Positions 35,018 through 43,101 of a stretch of DNA of 64,000 bases are shown piece by piece. The DNA is from Aliiroseovarius crassostreae (GTDB lineage: Bacteria > Pseudomonadota > Alphaproteobacteria > Rhodobacterales > Rhodobacteraceae): positions 434,001 to 498,000 of the forward strand of contig NZ_LKBA01000004.1 of assembly GCF_001307765.1 (NCBI RefSeq), in the 5' to 3' direction. Positions within the stretch are counted from its first letter, which is position 1; every line of letters starts with the position of its first letter. The position numbers were made by a program, and so were the translations under genes. The notes under the pieces were generated by a model, which made no database searches, had not been told where the DNA came from, and saw only the letters and a list, made by a program, of their open reading frames with translations.

Positions 35018-36085
35018 TCACACCGCGATCAGGTGGTTGTCCCAGGCCCACTCGCCCGCCACCGGGGTAAAGTGATCGCCCAAGGGGCCATGGTGAAACA
35101 GCCCCCCGTCACAGGAAATGATCAGCCCGCCCGCGCGGCTGCGTGCCACGCCAGAGGCCGTCCCGAGGGAGCGTGCCCCGGCAGGCTGTCCTTCGGCGTC
35201 AAAGTAAATCACCACGCTGCCTTTCGGGCCGGTGACGGCAAATCCCCCATCATGCGGCGCATAGGCGATCGATCCGGCATAGTTTTTCAACTGTCCCTGC
35301 TCGGGATGGGTCAGCAGGGTGATCTCTTCGCCCCGCTTATGGCGCGCCACTAACGGCACATCATCCAGCGGGTTGCCCTGCCATTGCAGCGCCATCAGCA
35401 CCGCACCATCGGCGGCTATGTCGATATGGCGGATCGAGTTTTTCTGCATATTTTCAGGTAGAAACACCTGTTCTTCCAACATCCCTTTCGCATCCAGATA
35501 GACCAGAGAGGAGCGCATGCTAGGGATGTTCAACCGGGCGCGGGGCATATCGGGATGGGTCTGAATTCCCCCATTGGCAACCACAAACCCTCCACCCTCA
35601 CGGCGCAGGATTTCATGGGGACCAATGCCGCCGGATGGCAGTTCGCCCACCCGTTGATAGGCCTTGTTGGCATCGTAAATCCCGATTGTCCCGGTCAGGT
35701 CATCATAGTTGTTTTCGGTGGCAAACAGGAGGTTGCCATCAGAGGAAAACGCGCCATGCCCATAGAAATGGCGCCCGGGCGGGCTAATGATCCGCGTGCG
35801 TTCCCGTCCCGTCACGCAGTCCAGCACAACCGCAAACCTGCCCGGGCGGCGGGCAAACCCGACCACCTCTGCGCGGGTTGGATGAGGCGTGGCGCCATGG
35901 CCGCGACCGGGCAGCGGCAGTTGGAAACACAATGTGCCGTCTGCCTGCAGCCCGACCAGCCAGGTGGATTTGTCAGGCCGGTTGGCGGCGGTGATGACAT
36001 CCGGTGCGCCCGCTGCGGCCCACCCGGTCAGGCCGGGGGCGGTGGCAAGGGCGGCGGCAGAGGCCAGAAAGTGGCGTCGTTTCAT
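35018..36085 (-). CDS. DUF1513 family exported protein
   Basis: 355 residues with a Tat-like signal (MKRRHFLASAAALA, then an Ala-rich h-region). The mature part looks like a beta-propeller (repeated FSSDGNLLFATENNYDD, SIRHIDIAADGAVLMALQWQG). DUF1513 genes are regularly found in the same operon as imelysin and DUF1111 di-haem proteins, as here, pointing to periplasmic iron handling. It starts just after the imelysin stop. Function otherwise unknown. Confidence 0.85.
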   Translation of the reverse strand: MKRRHFLASAAALATAPGLTGWAAAGAPDVITAANRPDKSTWLVGLQADGTLCFQLPLPGRGHGATPHPTRAEVVGFARRPGRFAVVLDCVTGRERTRIISPPGRHFYGHGAFSSDGNLLFATENNYDDLTGTIGIYDANKAYQRVGELPSGGIGPHEILRREGGGFVVANGGIQTHPDMPRARLNIPSMRSSLVYLDAKGMLEEQVFLPENMQKNSIRHIDIAADGAVLMALQWQGNPLDDVPLVARHKRGEEITLLTHPEQGQLKNYAGSIAYAPHDGGFAVTGPKGSVVIYFDAEGQPAGARSLGTASGVARSRAGGLIISCDGGLFHHGPLGDHFTPVAGEWAWDNHLIAV

Positions 36086-36089
36086 CTGA

Positions 36090-37118
36090 TCAATCCCCAT
36101 CCCCCGCGCTGAACCCGGCCTGCAGGCCAAGTGCCGGGCCCACCGTGTCCTCAAGATAGATCTGAAGGGTCTGAAACCGGCTGATCACCCCTTCGATCCG
36201 AACCCGCAAAAGCGGATCTTCCACCGCATTCTGCAACGGTTGATCAATCTTTTCCAGTCGTTGTGCGAGGTCGGAAAGCCTCCGGGTCAGCTCTGCACGG
36301 ATTTGCTCCGGGAGGGCCGGGCCAAACCCATTGAGGATCACCGCATCCATCCCGTTCAGCTGGGCGGCGATGATCCGGGTGCTGAGCCCCGCGCGCCAGG
36401 CTTCGGCACGTTTCGGAAAGGCGCGTTGATAACTGCCAAGCGGGCGTTTCAGGCGATGGTCGCGCATCCGCAGGATGGAAAACCCAAGCGCGGTGAACAT
36501 CTGGCGCGAAAACTCCTGATTGCTCAGATAGGTCGGGTTGTCCGGCCCGGCGCTGCGCACCAGATCCGCCCAACCCGGCTGGCCGAACCACTGATCGTAA
36601 AGGGCGTTGGATGTGGCGGCCAGCTGGCCGGTGATGCCAATCAGGACCGGGCATTGGGCGGGGGCATCCAGCGGGGCATCAAACAAAAGCCGTTCAATTG
36701 CCGGCAATCCCTGCGCCGCGACCGAATAGCGTGCGATGACCGCCGGATTGGACTGCTCCTCCGCCGAGAGCCGTCCTAGCTGTGTCAATGCCCGCCCGAC
36801 AAACCCTTTCTTGTCCGGGAAAAAGTTCACACGCAACGCCGCGCCGAGGGTCTCCATCGGTCCGAACTGATACGGGTCGAGGGGGGCCCAGGCAAGCCAG
36901 GTGGCGCGAAAGGCCGAAGTGACCTCTTCTTCCGTTCTGCGCCCCGCGCAAAACCCCTCGGCCTCCTTGGCCAGCTGGGTTGCTTGGGTCTGGAACGCGG
37001 CGAATTGGTTCTGCAACACGCCTAACAGCCGCTCGCCCATGGCGCCGTGATCGGGATTTCCGGCCCAGCCGGTTAAGGGAAGCATGCAGGCTGCTGCGAT
37101 GACAAGGAAGGGTTTCAT
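36090..37118 (-). CDS. Imelysin family protein (peptidase M75 superfamily)
   Basis: 342 residues with a signal peptide (FLVIAAACMLPLTGWA). The family fold is a pair of helical bundles related to EfeO and IrpA. An imelysin GxHxxE motif, variable in iron-uptake members, is not obvious here. Family members are periplasmic and act in iron uptake rather than proteolysis. It is translationally coupled to the upstream DUF1111 gene (ATGA) and followed 4 bp later by DUF1513. Confidence 0.85.
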   Translation of the reverse strand: MKPFLVIAAACMLPLTGWAGNPDHGAMGERLLGVLQNQFAAFQTQATQLAKEAEGFCAGRRTEEEVTSAFRATWLAWAPLDPYQFGPMETLGAALRVNFFPDKKGFVGRALTQLGRLSAEEQSNPAVIARYSVAAQGLPAIERLLFDAPLDAPAQCPVLIGITGQLAATSNALYDQWFGQPGWADLVRSAGPDNPTYLSNQEFSRQMFTALGFSILRMRDHRLKRPLGSYQRAFPKRAEAWRAGLSTRIIAAQLNGMDAVILNGFGPALPEQIRAELTRRLSDLAQRLEKIDQPLQNAVEDPLLRVRIEGVISRFQTLQIYLEDTVGPALGLQAGFSAGDGD

Positions 37119-38626
37119 AGAGAACTCACAAAAGAAATCAGATCGTTGCGGTCAGAACGCGTCATTTGCTGCACCCGGTTACGGGCGGCCTCTGCCTCGC
37201 CCCCATGCCACAGGATCGCCTCAAGCAGGCTGCGCGCGCGCCCGTCATGGAGATAGGCCTCGCGCCCCGAGACCTGCCGGGTCAGGCCAATGCCCCAAAG
37301 CGGCGGGGTGCGCCATTCGCGTCCGGTTGCCTGCCCCTCCGGGCGGTGATCCGCCAGCCCCTCGCCCATGTCATGCAACAACAGGTCGCTATAGGGCCAG
37401 ATCAGTTGGAACGAGCGGGTGGGGTCCCCGTCCAGCGGGTGGGTGACAAATTTGGGGCTATGACAGGCGGCGCAGCCGGTGTTGTAAAAAAGGGCTTTGC
37501 CGCGCAGCACTTCGGGGGCGTCAGGGGCGCGGCGGGCGGGCACCGCCAGATTGGCCGTATAATGGGTCAGCAGATCCAGCGCCTGTGCCCCCAATTCGAC
37601 ATTGCCCTGGCTGGGCGAGTTGCCATCCCGTTCAGTGCGGCACGCTGCCTGCGCGTCGGTGCAATCGCCCCAGGCTGCGGGAAATAAGGGGCTGGAAAGG
37701 CCGATATCCCCGTTTGCCGCATCTGCCGATTGCTGGCGCAGGGTCGGATTGCCGGCCTTGTGACCAAACCGGCCCAGCATCCATTGGCCATATTCGCGCG
37801 ACCAGACCTTTTGCGCCTTTCCGGAAATTCCATCACCATCCCTGTCCTCGGGGTCCGCGAGGGCAAGGATATCGGCCTCGGGGATGGCCTCAAGCAGCCC
37901 CAGCCCGATCATCTGCGGAGCAATCCGGGGGGAGGTCATCAGCGCCTCTCCTGGGGCACCATGGGCGAGCTGGGTGATCTCATATTCGGGCCTGCGCAGC
38001 TCTACCACTTCACCCTCCGCCAGCAGGATCGGCGTGGTTGTGTAGCGCAGCTGCATTTTGCCCTCTGCCGCGTGGCCAGTGATGGCGCGGTCCTGCAATT
38101 GCGCGCCATAGATCGGGTGTGGCCTGAACGGGGCGTTTCCTTCCGCTCCGGGCACTGATAGCCGCAGCACCAGCCCCGGCGTTGGATCCATGGCATCCTT
38201 GGGCGGCATCCCGCGCCCATCCTGCCGGTGACAGGCGGAACAGGTGCGTGCATTGTAAAGCGGGCCCAACCCGTCGGAAGATATGGTGGAGGAAGGGCCC
38301 ACCACCCATAGCTTTTCAAACAGTGCCTCGCCGAGGCTGAAATCCAACCGTGCCTCTGCGCTCAGCATCGGTGCAGGGGTGGAAAAGGGGGGGCGGTCAG
38401 AAGGGGCCAGCTGTGTGCTGATCCCACCGGGAAGGGCTTCGAATGTCTCGGGGGTGGTGAAGTCCTCGGTCCATCGCAGCGCAGCCGCCCGTTTTGCCTT
38501 TTGCGCAGCCGTCAGCGGAAGTTGTTTCAGGTGGGGCTCTCCGAACGCCGTTGACACATATGCCGAAGCGGCGAAGGGGGAAAGGGCAAGACACAGTGCG
38601 GCGAGGCGCAGGGGGCGGCAGAGCAT
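37115..38626 (-). CDS. Di-haem oxidoreductase, DUF1111 family (thiol oxidoreductase-like)
   Basis: 503 residues with a signal peptide (LAALCLALSPFAASA). Two CxxCH haem sites are visible, CSACH at 129-133 and CAACH near residue 400, giving a periplasmic di-haem cytochrome c peroxidase-like protein. DUF1111 proteins in imelysin operons probably act as an iron or electron-transfer component. It is the first gene of the operon that survives here; the prophage begins about 115 bp upstream. An iron-box-like palindrome lies 58 bp before the ATG. Confidence 0.87.
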   Translation of the reverse strand: MLCRPLRLAALCLALSPFAASAYVSTAFGEPHLKQLPLTAAQKAKRAAALRWTEDFTTPETFEALPGGISTQLAPSDRPPFSTPAPMLSAEARLDFSLGEALFEKLWVVGPSSTISSDGLGPLYNARTCSACHRQDGRGMPPKDAMDPTPGLVLRLSVPGAEGNAPFRPHPIYGAQLQDRAITGHAAEGKMQLRYTTTPILLAEGEVVELRRPEYEITQLAHGAPGEALMTSPRIAPQMIGLGLLEAIPEADILALADPEDRDGDGISGKAQKVWSREYGQWMLGRFGHKAGNPTLRQQSADAANGDIGLSSPLFPAAWGDCTDAQAACRTERDGNSPSQGNVELGAQALDLLTHYTANLAVPARRAPDAPEVLRGKALFYNTGCAACHSPKFVTHPLDGDPTRSFQLIWPYSDLLLHDMGEGLADHRPEGQATGREWRTPPLWGIGLTRQVSGREAYLHDGRARSLLEAILWHGGEAEAARNRVQQMTRSDRNDLISFVSSL

Positions 38627-38680
38627 GGTAACATTCCGTTTTCCGTGCTCTACGCCGGATTGACCGAGAGGTAAAGAGTA

Positions 38681-38701
38681 ATCTGACAGAAATACTCAGA
38701 T
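38681..38701 (-). promoter_or_regulatory. Iron-Rhodo-box-like operator upstream of the DUF1111-imelysin operon
   Basis: ATCTGA-N9-TCAGAT is a perfect 6-bp-arm palindrome containing TGA-N9-TCA, the consensus described for the Iron-Rhodo-box (RirA/IscR-type Rrf2 regulators of alphaproteobacteria). It lies in front of an iron-uptake-type operon. The match is seen; binding by such a regulator is inferred. Confidence 0.5.
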
Positions 38702-38769
38702 AATACCCTTTCAAACGTGACGCGGTGAAGGGCGCGTGCGTGTTTCAGGTTGGGATATTGGCGTTTTTC

Positions 38770-38817
38770 CGAACAAATTGCTCAATCGCCGGGGCGGGTG
38801 TAGCGGAAAATTTGCTC
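38770..38817 (+). repeat. Direct repeats near prophage end (possible transposase-binding sites)
   Basis: CGAACAAATTGCTC (38770-38783) and CGGAAAATTTGCTC (38804-38817) match at 11 of 14 positions, 34 bp apart, between the presumed terminus and gpD. Mu-type ends carry two or three such transposase sites. The match is short, so this is a candidate only. Confidence 0.3.
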
Positions 38818-38861
38818 TGGCAAAATGGAACACATGATTTGTCAGGAAAATAGGCGCGGGG

Positions 38862-39944
38862 TTAGCGGTCCAGGATCGATACATAGTTGCCATTTTTGGT
38901 GGAGCTGCTCTTGCCCGCATTTTTCTTCTTTTTCCCTTTGTCCTCCATTCCGAAATCTGCGTCAACTGTGGTGCTTGTTCCCCCGTCTTCCGCAAAGTCC
39001 CAAACATGGGTGACAGACTTCGCAATCCAGGTCTGGTCGGCGTCAGGATCGACGCCAGAGGGCTGGATCGGGCTTTCAGCCCTGATCAGAGGGTTCCCGA
39101 TCATATTCAGCGTCAATTCACCCTCACCGGCGCGCAGTTCCTTCACCTTGGCCTCACCATTTGAACGGGCTTCGGCCTCACTTTGAAAGACCTCTCGAAG
39201 GGTCATCGAAGGCCCTTCACCGCCCGTTTCAAGAGTGAGCTTTTGAATGGTGCCAGCCGCCCGATCTTGCCAGCGGGAAATCACCTTTGAGAATTTCGCG
39301 CGCGGTTTGAGCCGAACCGTAAAACCCTCGTCTGCATTCAGGTGTTGTGGAAGGATGATAACAGGCGGTAAATCCTTGCCCGATGCCGTCTTGCCCGATC
39401 CCCTTTCTGTGATGAGAAGGAAGCCATCCTTGAAGGTAGTGACGGCCCCAACCTTGCGCCCCAACCTGGTCAAAAAGTTCTGGTCGCTTTCTTCGGTCTG
39501 GGCCACATAACCGATCGGATGATTTTTCAACGTCTCGGCCATCGAAAGCTTGAGCCCGTGATCTTTGGCGACCTGATCTGCAATACCACCAAAGGTGCCC
39601 TCCCAGGCGCGCGTCTTCGGCTCTTTCAGCGTCTTGCTGTGATCCGCAGCTTTGGCCGTGAATGTCACCTCTCGATCAAACCCGATCCGCTCGCTTTCTT
39701 CATAGAAAAACGTGCCGATATAGAAGGGTGCGCCCCACTCCAGATAGCCGAGGGAAAGCTGAAACTCATCGCTCTGGGCCGGGGCATTGATGCGGGGGGC
39801 ATCCATGCACTTAATGACCAGCTCATCGCTCTCAAATCCTGCCCCATCGGTGACCTCAATCGAGAGGACTTTGGTGGGGTGGAATGGAAGCCCATTCAGC
39901 AGCAGTTCGAAGATTGGTGTCCTGGCGTTGGAGAGATCAGTCAT
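38862..39944 (-). CDS. D: P2 gpD-like tail protein (late control/hub)
   Basis: 360 residues. The protein resembles gpD of P2 and the gp27/VgrG-hub family: an N-terminal FELLLNGLPFHPTKVLSIEVTDG, then EWEGTFGG-like IADQVAKDHGLKLSMAETL and QTEESDQNFLTRLGRKVGAV, a very typical hub signature. It forms the baseplate hub through which the spike passes. It overlaps gpX by 8 bp and is the last late gene before the prophage end. A Lys-rich tail near residue 340 precedes the end. Confidence 0.88.
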   Translation of the reverse strand: MTDLSNARTPIFELLLNGLPFHPTKVLSIEVTDGAGFESDELVIKCMDAPRINAPAQSDEFQLSLGYLEWGAPFYIGTFFYEESERIGFDREVTFTAKAADHSKTLKEPKTRAWEGTFGGIADQVAKDHGLKLSMAETLKNHPIGYVAQTEESDQNFLTRLGRKVGAVTTFKDGFLLITERGSGKTASGKDLPPVIILPQHLNADEGFTVRLKPRAKFSKVISRWQDRAAGTIQKLTLETGGEGPSMTLREVFQSEAEARSNGEAKVKELRAGEGELTLNMIGNPLIRAESPIQPSGVDPDADQTWIAKSVTHVWDFAEDGGTSTTVDADFGMEDKGKKKKNAGKSSSTKNGNYVSILDR

Positions 39945-40155
39945 AGAGCGCAACTCCGCGCACAGGCTCATTGACCTGTGTTTCATCCAGATCCGGAAGC
40001 GTGATCTTCAGTCCGGCAGGCAGAACGAGCGGATGGACTGCAAGGCCGCGATTGGCCTCATAGATCGCCTCGGTTGTTCCGCGATGACGGCCATAATGCT
40101 CGAAGGCAATTGCATCGACCATATCGCCCTCTTTGGTGGTGTAGGTTTTGGGCAT
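39937..40155 (-). CDS. X: P2 gpX-like tail protein (LysM-like)
   Basis: 72 residues. YTTKEGDMVDAIAFEHYGR, then TEAIYEANRGLA and LPAGLKITLPDL, is the gpX/LysM-like pattern of a small tail protein that joins the tube to the hub. The translation of D begins inside its end. Upstream lies the oppositely oriented membrane gene, so X-D expression must read through from the main tail operon or use a local promoter. Confidence 0.88.
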   Translation of the reverse strand: MPKTYTTKEGDMVDAIAFEHYGRHRGTTEAIYEANRGLAVHPLVLPAGLKITLPDLDETQVNEPVRGVALYD

Positions 40156-40252
40156 GTTGTTACCCTCCTTTCGTTCGGCTCATGCGGATGGACTTCACTT
40201 TGTCGACTGTGTAAGGCTCGGCGCCAGAAATCAGCTATTTGAGACAAAGACT

Positions 40253-40549
40253 ATGATCACTGGAAACCTCATTATCGCTTCCTTTCTGACCAGCATTGTT
40301 TTGGCCGCAATCGGGGCCCGTCTTGCTGGAGCGGAACCATGGAAGGGTGCGGCGTTGGGCGTTGCCTATGTCGCCGCGACCCTGTTAATCAGCCTTTTCA
40401 CAACCAGCTTCCTTTTGGCGATGATCGCCGGGCTTGTCGCCGTTGGTATCGTCGCCGGGCCGCTGGGTGTCTTGAGCAAGCAGTCCATGAACATTGCGCT
40501 TGGATGTATTATCGGTCAGTGGGCTCCTATTTTGTTTGTTGCAGGGTGA
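40253..40549 (+). CDS. Plus-strand small membrane protein (moron candidate)
   Basis: 98 residues with three hydrophobic segments (about 5-22, 30-57, 60-95), running ITGNLIIASFLTSIVLAAIG and ending CIIGQWAPILFVAG. It is the only convincing gene on the plus strand inside the prophage and converges on the cytosine methyltransferase gene. Such reversed single genes in a late operon are typically morons expressed from the lysogen. No family recognised; a holin is possible but the position and strand argue against it. Confidence 0.55.
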   Translation: MITGNLIIASFLTSIVLAAIGARLAGAEPWKGAALGVAYVAATLLISLFTTSFLLAMIAGLVAVGIVAGPLGVLSKQSMNIALGCIIGQWAPILFVAG

Positions 40550-40575
40550 TGCGCGAGCCAGCATCGCCGCGTGTT

Positions 40576-41475
40576 TCAGCCGCCCAGTTCAGCTCGTAGA
40601 ATGCGGTACGCATGCGCCGCAGCCAGAGAGACCACTCCGTTACCGGCTGCTGCGGATCGGTCCAACCCGAAGGCCAGCCCATCATCCAGTCCGTGAAGGC
40701 AGGGTTTAAGCTCAGGGGATCGGTTGAGTACTTCTCCCCATTCAGCAAGATCACCCGGAACCGGTGGGAAGAGCGGAACGGTTGCGGCTGCCAGCCCGCG
40801 GCCGCCATCAGTTCCCACATCAGCGTCCAGGCGCTCGCTGCATTCTTGATCCCCACTTGAGTGCCCGTTTGGTTCTGATCCGTCTTGAACTGGATCCCCA
40901 CAGGGCTGCCCACGATGCAGGCCCGATTGCCCGATCCCTTGAAGGTCGGCGTGGGCCAGAATGAAGAGCCTCTCGCGGGTATGCGACCCGCCGACTTCCG
41001 CCGCTGATACGACGCGCGCTGCAACCCGATAGCCCATTCCCTGAAGATCTCGGCAGACGTCTTGGAGGCCAAGGGTGAGATGGCCGGGGACATTTTCAAA
41101 GAAAAGCCATTCCGGGCGGATCTCATCCGCGATCCGCGCGACTTCCGGCCATAGGTGGCGCGGGTCGTCTTCGCCCTTGCGCAACCCTGAGAGCGTGAAC
41201 GGTTGGCAGGGATAACCGGCAGTGAGGATATGAATTCGGCCGCGCCACGGTCGGCCATCGAAGGTTTTGAGATCGTCCCATAGAAGTGCTGGTGCCAGGG
41301 ACGTGTCCGCCATCCGCGCCACGAGAGTGGCCGCGGCGAAACTGTTTCGCTCGACATAACACACAGTTCGATATCCGGGTTCTGCAATGTGCAATCCAAG
41401 ATCAAGTCCTGCGACACCGGCACAAAGGCTGATGCCGCGAATTTCGTCATGTCGGTTGGTGGGATGAACAGCCAC
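40576..41475 (-). CDS. Phage DNA (cytosine-5-)-methyltransferase
   Basis: About 299 residues from a GTG at 41475 with AAAGGAG 7 nt upstream (the frame is open to 41496). Motif I is ISLCAGVAGLDLG, motif IV GYPCQPF with the catalytic Cys90, motif VI FFENVPGHL, motif VIII GGSHTRERLFI and motif X AAGNGVVSLAAAHAYRIL. The variable recognition region between VIII and IX is short and Gly/His-rich. It modifies phage or host DNA at unknown sites, probably to evade restriction. Its start lies within the com-like gene, resembling Mu's com-mom organisation. Confidence 0.85.
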   Translation of the reverse strand: MAVHPTNRHDEIRGISLCAGVAGLDLGLHIAEPGYRTVCYVERNSFAAATLVARMADTSLAPALLWDDLKTFDGRPWRGRIHILTAGYPCQPFTLSGLRKGEDDPRHLWPEVARIADEIRPEWLFFENVPGHLTLGLQDVCRDLQGMGYRVAARVVSAAEVGGSHTRERLFILAHADLQGIGQSGLHRGQPCGDPVQDGSEPNGHSSGDQECSERLDADVGTDGGRGLAAATVPLFPPVPGDLAEWGEVLNRSPELKPCLHGLDDGLAFGLDRSAAAGNGVVSLAAAHAYRILRAELGG

Positions 41476-41653
41476 ATTGGGGCTCCTTTCCTGCACGCTC
41501 GCGGCGTTCTGGATTGGGGCTCTGTGATGGCCTCAGAATGTTGATGGAACGGCATCGGGGGCACTTGATTGACAGGGTGCCCGAAAGCCCGCCGATTTCC
41601 ATCTTGAATAACAGTCTCGCACAGTTTGTGCATCGGATTTCCTCTTGCCTCAT
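41447..41653 (-). CDS. com: Mu Com-like zinc-finger translational regulator
   Basis: 68 residues. IRCTNCARLLFKMEIGG followed by IKCPRCRSINIL gives the four-Cys finger of Mu Com (C8, C11, C31, C34) and its characteristic C-x2-C-x-LL-x-K pattern. In Mu, Com binds the mom mRNA and exposes its start codon. Here the C-terminal end overlaps the start of a cytosine methyltransferase by 29 bp, so Com probably controls that gene. Homologues are usually annotated Com family DNA-binding transcriptional regulator. Confidence 0.8.
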   Translation of the reverse strand: MRQEEIRCTNCARLLFKMEIGGLSGTLSIKCPRCRSINILRPSQSPNPERRERAGKEPQCGCSSHQPT

Positions 41654-41780
41654 TTAGGCGACTCACCTCATGTTGCCGCGGCCCTGATCAGGGTGGGAGC
41701 GACCATAAGGTTATGCTGGTCGGTGGGGGCTAGTTTGGCGACTTTCCCCATGTTGCAAGGCGCGCCAACGCCCTGTGACC

Positions 41781-41810
41781 TCCCCGCGCCAGGTATCACC
41801 AGCGCGGGGA
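41781..41810. repeat. Inverted repeat after dam
   Basis: TCCCCGCGC (41781-41789) and GCGCGGGGA (41802-41810) form a perfect 9-bp stem with a 12-nt loop, 6 bp after the dam stop in transcription direction. No T-run follows. It may be a weak terminator or an RNA structure upstream of com. Confidence 0.5.
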
Positions 41811-41816
41811 ATTCTC

Positions 41817-42515
41817 TTATTCCTGCGATAGCAACGCATCCATGATCGCCAGACGCTCCAAGCGGTCCATTTTCCGGAACTTCTCAGACCAACGTGCCTT
41901 CTTTCGTCTGATGCGCTCGCGGTCGCGATAGTTCTCTCCAAGGTGGCTGTAATCGTGCAACTCAGCTGGCGGTCTAAAGTTCATCCAAAGGCATTCTGTG
42001 ACCTGCCCACGGCGCGTATTGGCCTGGTAGTCAACTCGATGGAAATGGCCCAAGGCGTCGTCATAGAGAGGTGAGCGATAGCCGGAGATCATCACCATGC
42101 ATCGGGCTTCGGTTAGGATGCTCAATAGTTGCTGATGATCCTCATCTGACATTTCGAAGTCATAGAGTTCACCGCCTTTTCGGGTACCCATCACATAGGG
42201 CGGATCGGCATAGATCAGGGTGTCGGGTTGGTCGATCAAAACCGATTCTGCCAACACCCGTTTCATCGAGGGCAGCAGCTCCAGTGCATCATCTTGAAAT
42301 AGGCGATATTCACAGCTCTTCGATCCAGCCAGATCCAAGCAAAGGCTGATAGCAGCCTCGCTACGATCAATGCCGATATTGGTTTCAGCCGGGCGCTTGT
42401 TGCGCAGAACCGCACCGGATCCAAGGAAGGCTTCGATATAAGCCTTGTGCGGAGGCATGTGGTTGATGATCCGTTGATAGATGCCCATGCCATTTTTGCC
42501 GCCGGGATAGGTCAT
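41817..42515 (-). CDS. DNA adenine methyltransferase (D12 class)
   Basis: 232 residues. N-terminal YPGGKNGMG and EAFLGSGAVL form the AdoMet site, and YADPPYVMG carries the catalytic DPPY at about residues 103-106. The spacing fits the alpha-class Dam/DpnIIA family. It methylates adenine N6 at unknown sites. The C-terminal RRKKARWSEKFRKMDRLERLAIM is a basic helix. It begins 4 bp inside a small unknown gene (ATGA) and is followed by com and dcm, giving a three-gene modification block inside the tail operon. Confidence 0.88.
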   Translation of the reverse strand: MTYPGGKNGMGIYQRIINHMPPHKAYIEAFLGSGAVLRNKRPAETNIGIDRSEAAISLCLDLAGSKSCEYRLFQDDALELLPSMKRVLAESVLIDQPDTLIYADPPYVMGTRKGGELYDFEMSDEDHQQLLSILTEARCMVMISGYRSPLYDDALGHFHRVDYQANTRRGQVTECLWMNFRPPAELHDYSHLGENYRDRERIRRKKARWSEKFRKMDRLERLAIMDALLSQE

Positions 42516-42679
42516 CGCGGATCCCCCACCGCCAGTCCTGACGATTTCGGCCGACCGGCACCACCCGTCCGCGTGATGGGTGATTCAAGCATCGTCAAAC
42601 CCGACATTACCGATCGAGCAACGCCAGGACAGACGCTGCCCGAATCTGATATCGCCATATGAGGAGGTGCTGCAGCCAT
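42512..42679 (-). CDS. Small protein of unknown function between gpU and dam
   Basis: 55 residues (starting MAAAPPHMAISDSG, ending LAVGDPR). It begins 4 bp after the gpU stop and overlaps dam by ATGA, the tight spacing expected of a real phage gene. It is Gly/Ser-rich with one Cys and has no recognised domain; too short for any function to be inferred. Confidence 0.45.
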   Translation of the reverse strand: MAAAPPHMAISDSGSVCPGVARSVMSGLTMLESPITRTGGAGRPKSSGLAVGDPR

Positions 42680-42683
42680 CACA

Positions 42684-43097
42684 TCACCCCAACGATATTC
42701 CAAAGATGGAAAGACGGCTGGGCACACGGGCCAGAACGATTTGGGTGGTGATCTTCTGAAAGGTGCCATTTGGCAGCATGTGGGTCTTCGTCGCTTTCAG
42801 ATCTTCGATCTCATAGAACCCATAGAAATGCAGCGATCGCGAGACAAGCGGCATGCGCCAATGCCACCTCATTGCCCGGCGCATCAACTCGATCTGTGCG
42901 GGGCCACCGGGTGACAACACCTCTTTGTAGATCACGGCATCTAGTGTGATGGTGCGTTGTCCAGGACCAAGGTGCTGGCGGATTGGCGCAGAATACGCCG
43001 GCTCTTTCACCGCGACACGTGGTGCCTCTTGATCGTCAAGTTGTTCGATCGCCTGTGTGTCCAGGGCAATACGGAAAGGGCCAAGTCGAAAGCTCAT
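42684..43097 (-). CDS. U: P2 gpU-like tail protein
   Basis: 137 residues. FRLGPFRIALDTQAIEQLD at the start, then RQHLGPGQRTITLDAVIYKE with GGPAQIELMRRA, and HFYGFYEIEDLKATKT are typical of the gpU family, which terminates the tail tube or sheath at the capsid-proximal end. It follows the tape measure gene by 4 bp, as in P2. Confidence 0.9.
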   Translation of the reverse strand: MSFRLGPFRIALDTQAIEQLDDQEAPRVAVKEPAYSAPIRQHLGPGQRTITLDAVIYKEVLSPGGPAQIELMRRAMRWHWRMPLVSRSLHFYGFYEIEDLKATKTHMLPNGTFQKITTQIVLARVPSRLSIFGISLG

Positions 43098-43101
43098 GAG
43101 A

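Noticed and set aside
40527-41666. 379-codon frame overlapping the cytosine methyltransferase
   Set aside because: Same strand but wrong frame; it lacks any MTase motif, while the chosen frame has all of them.
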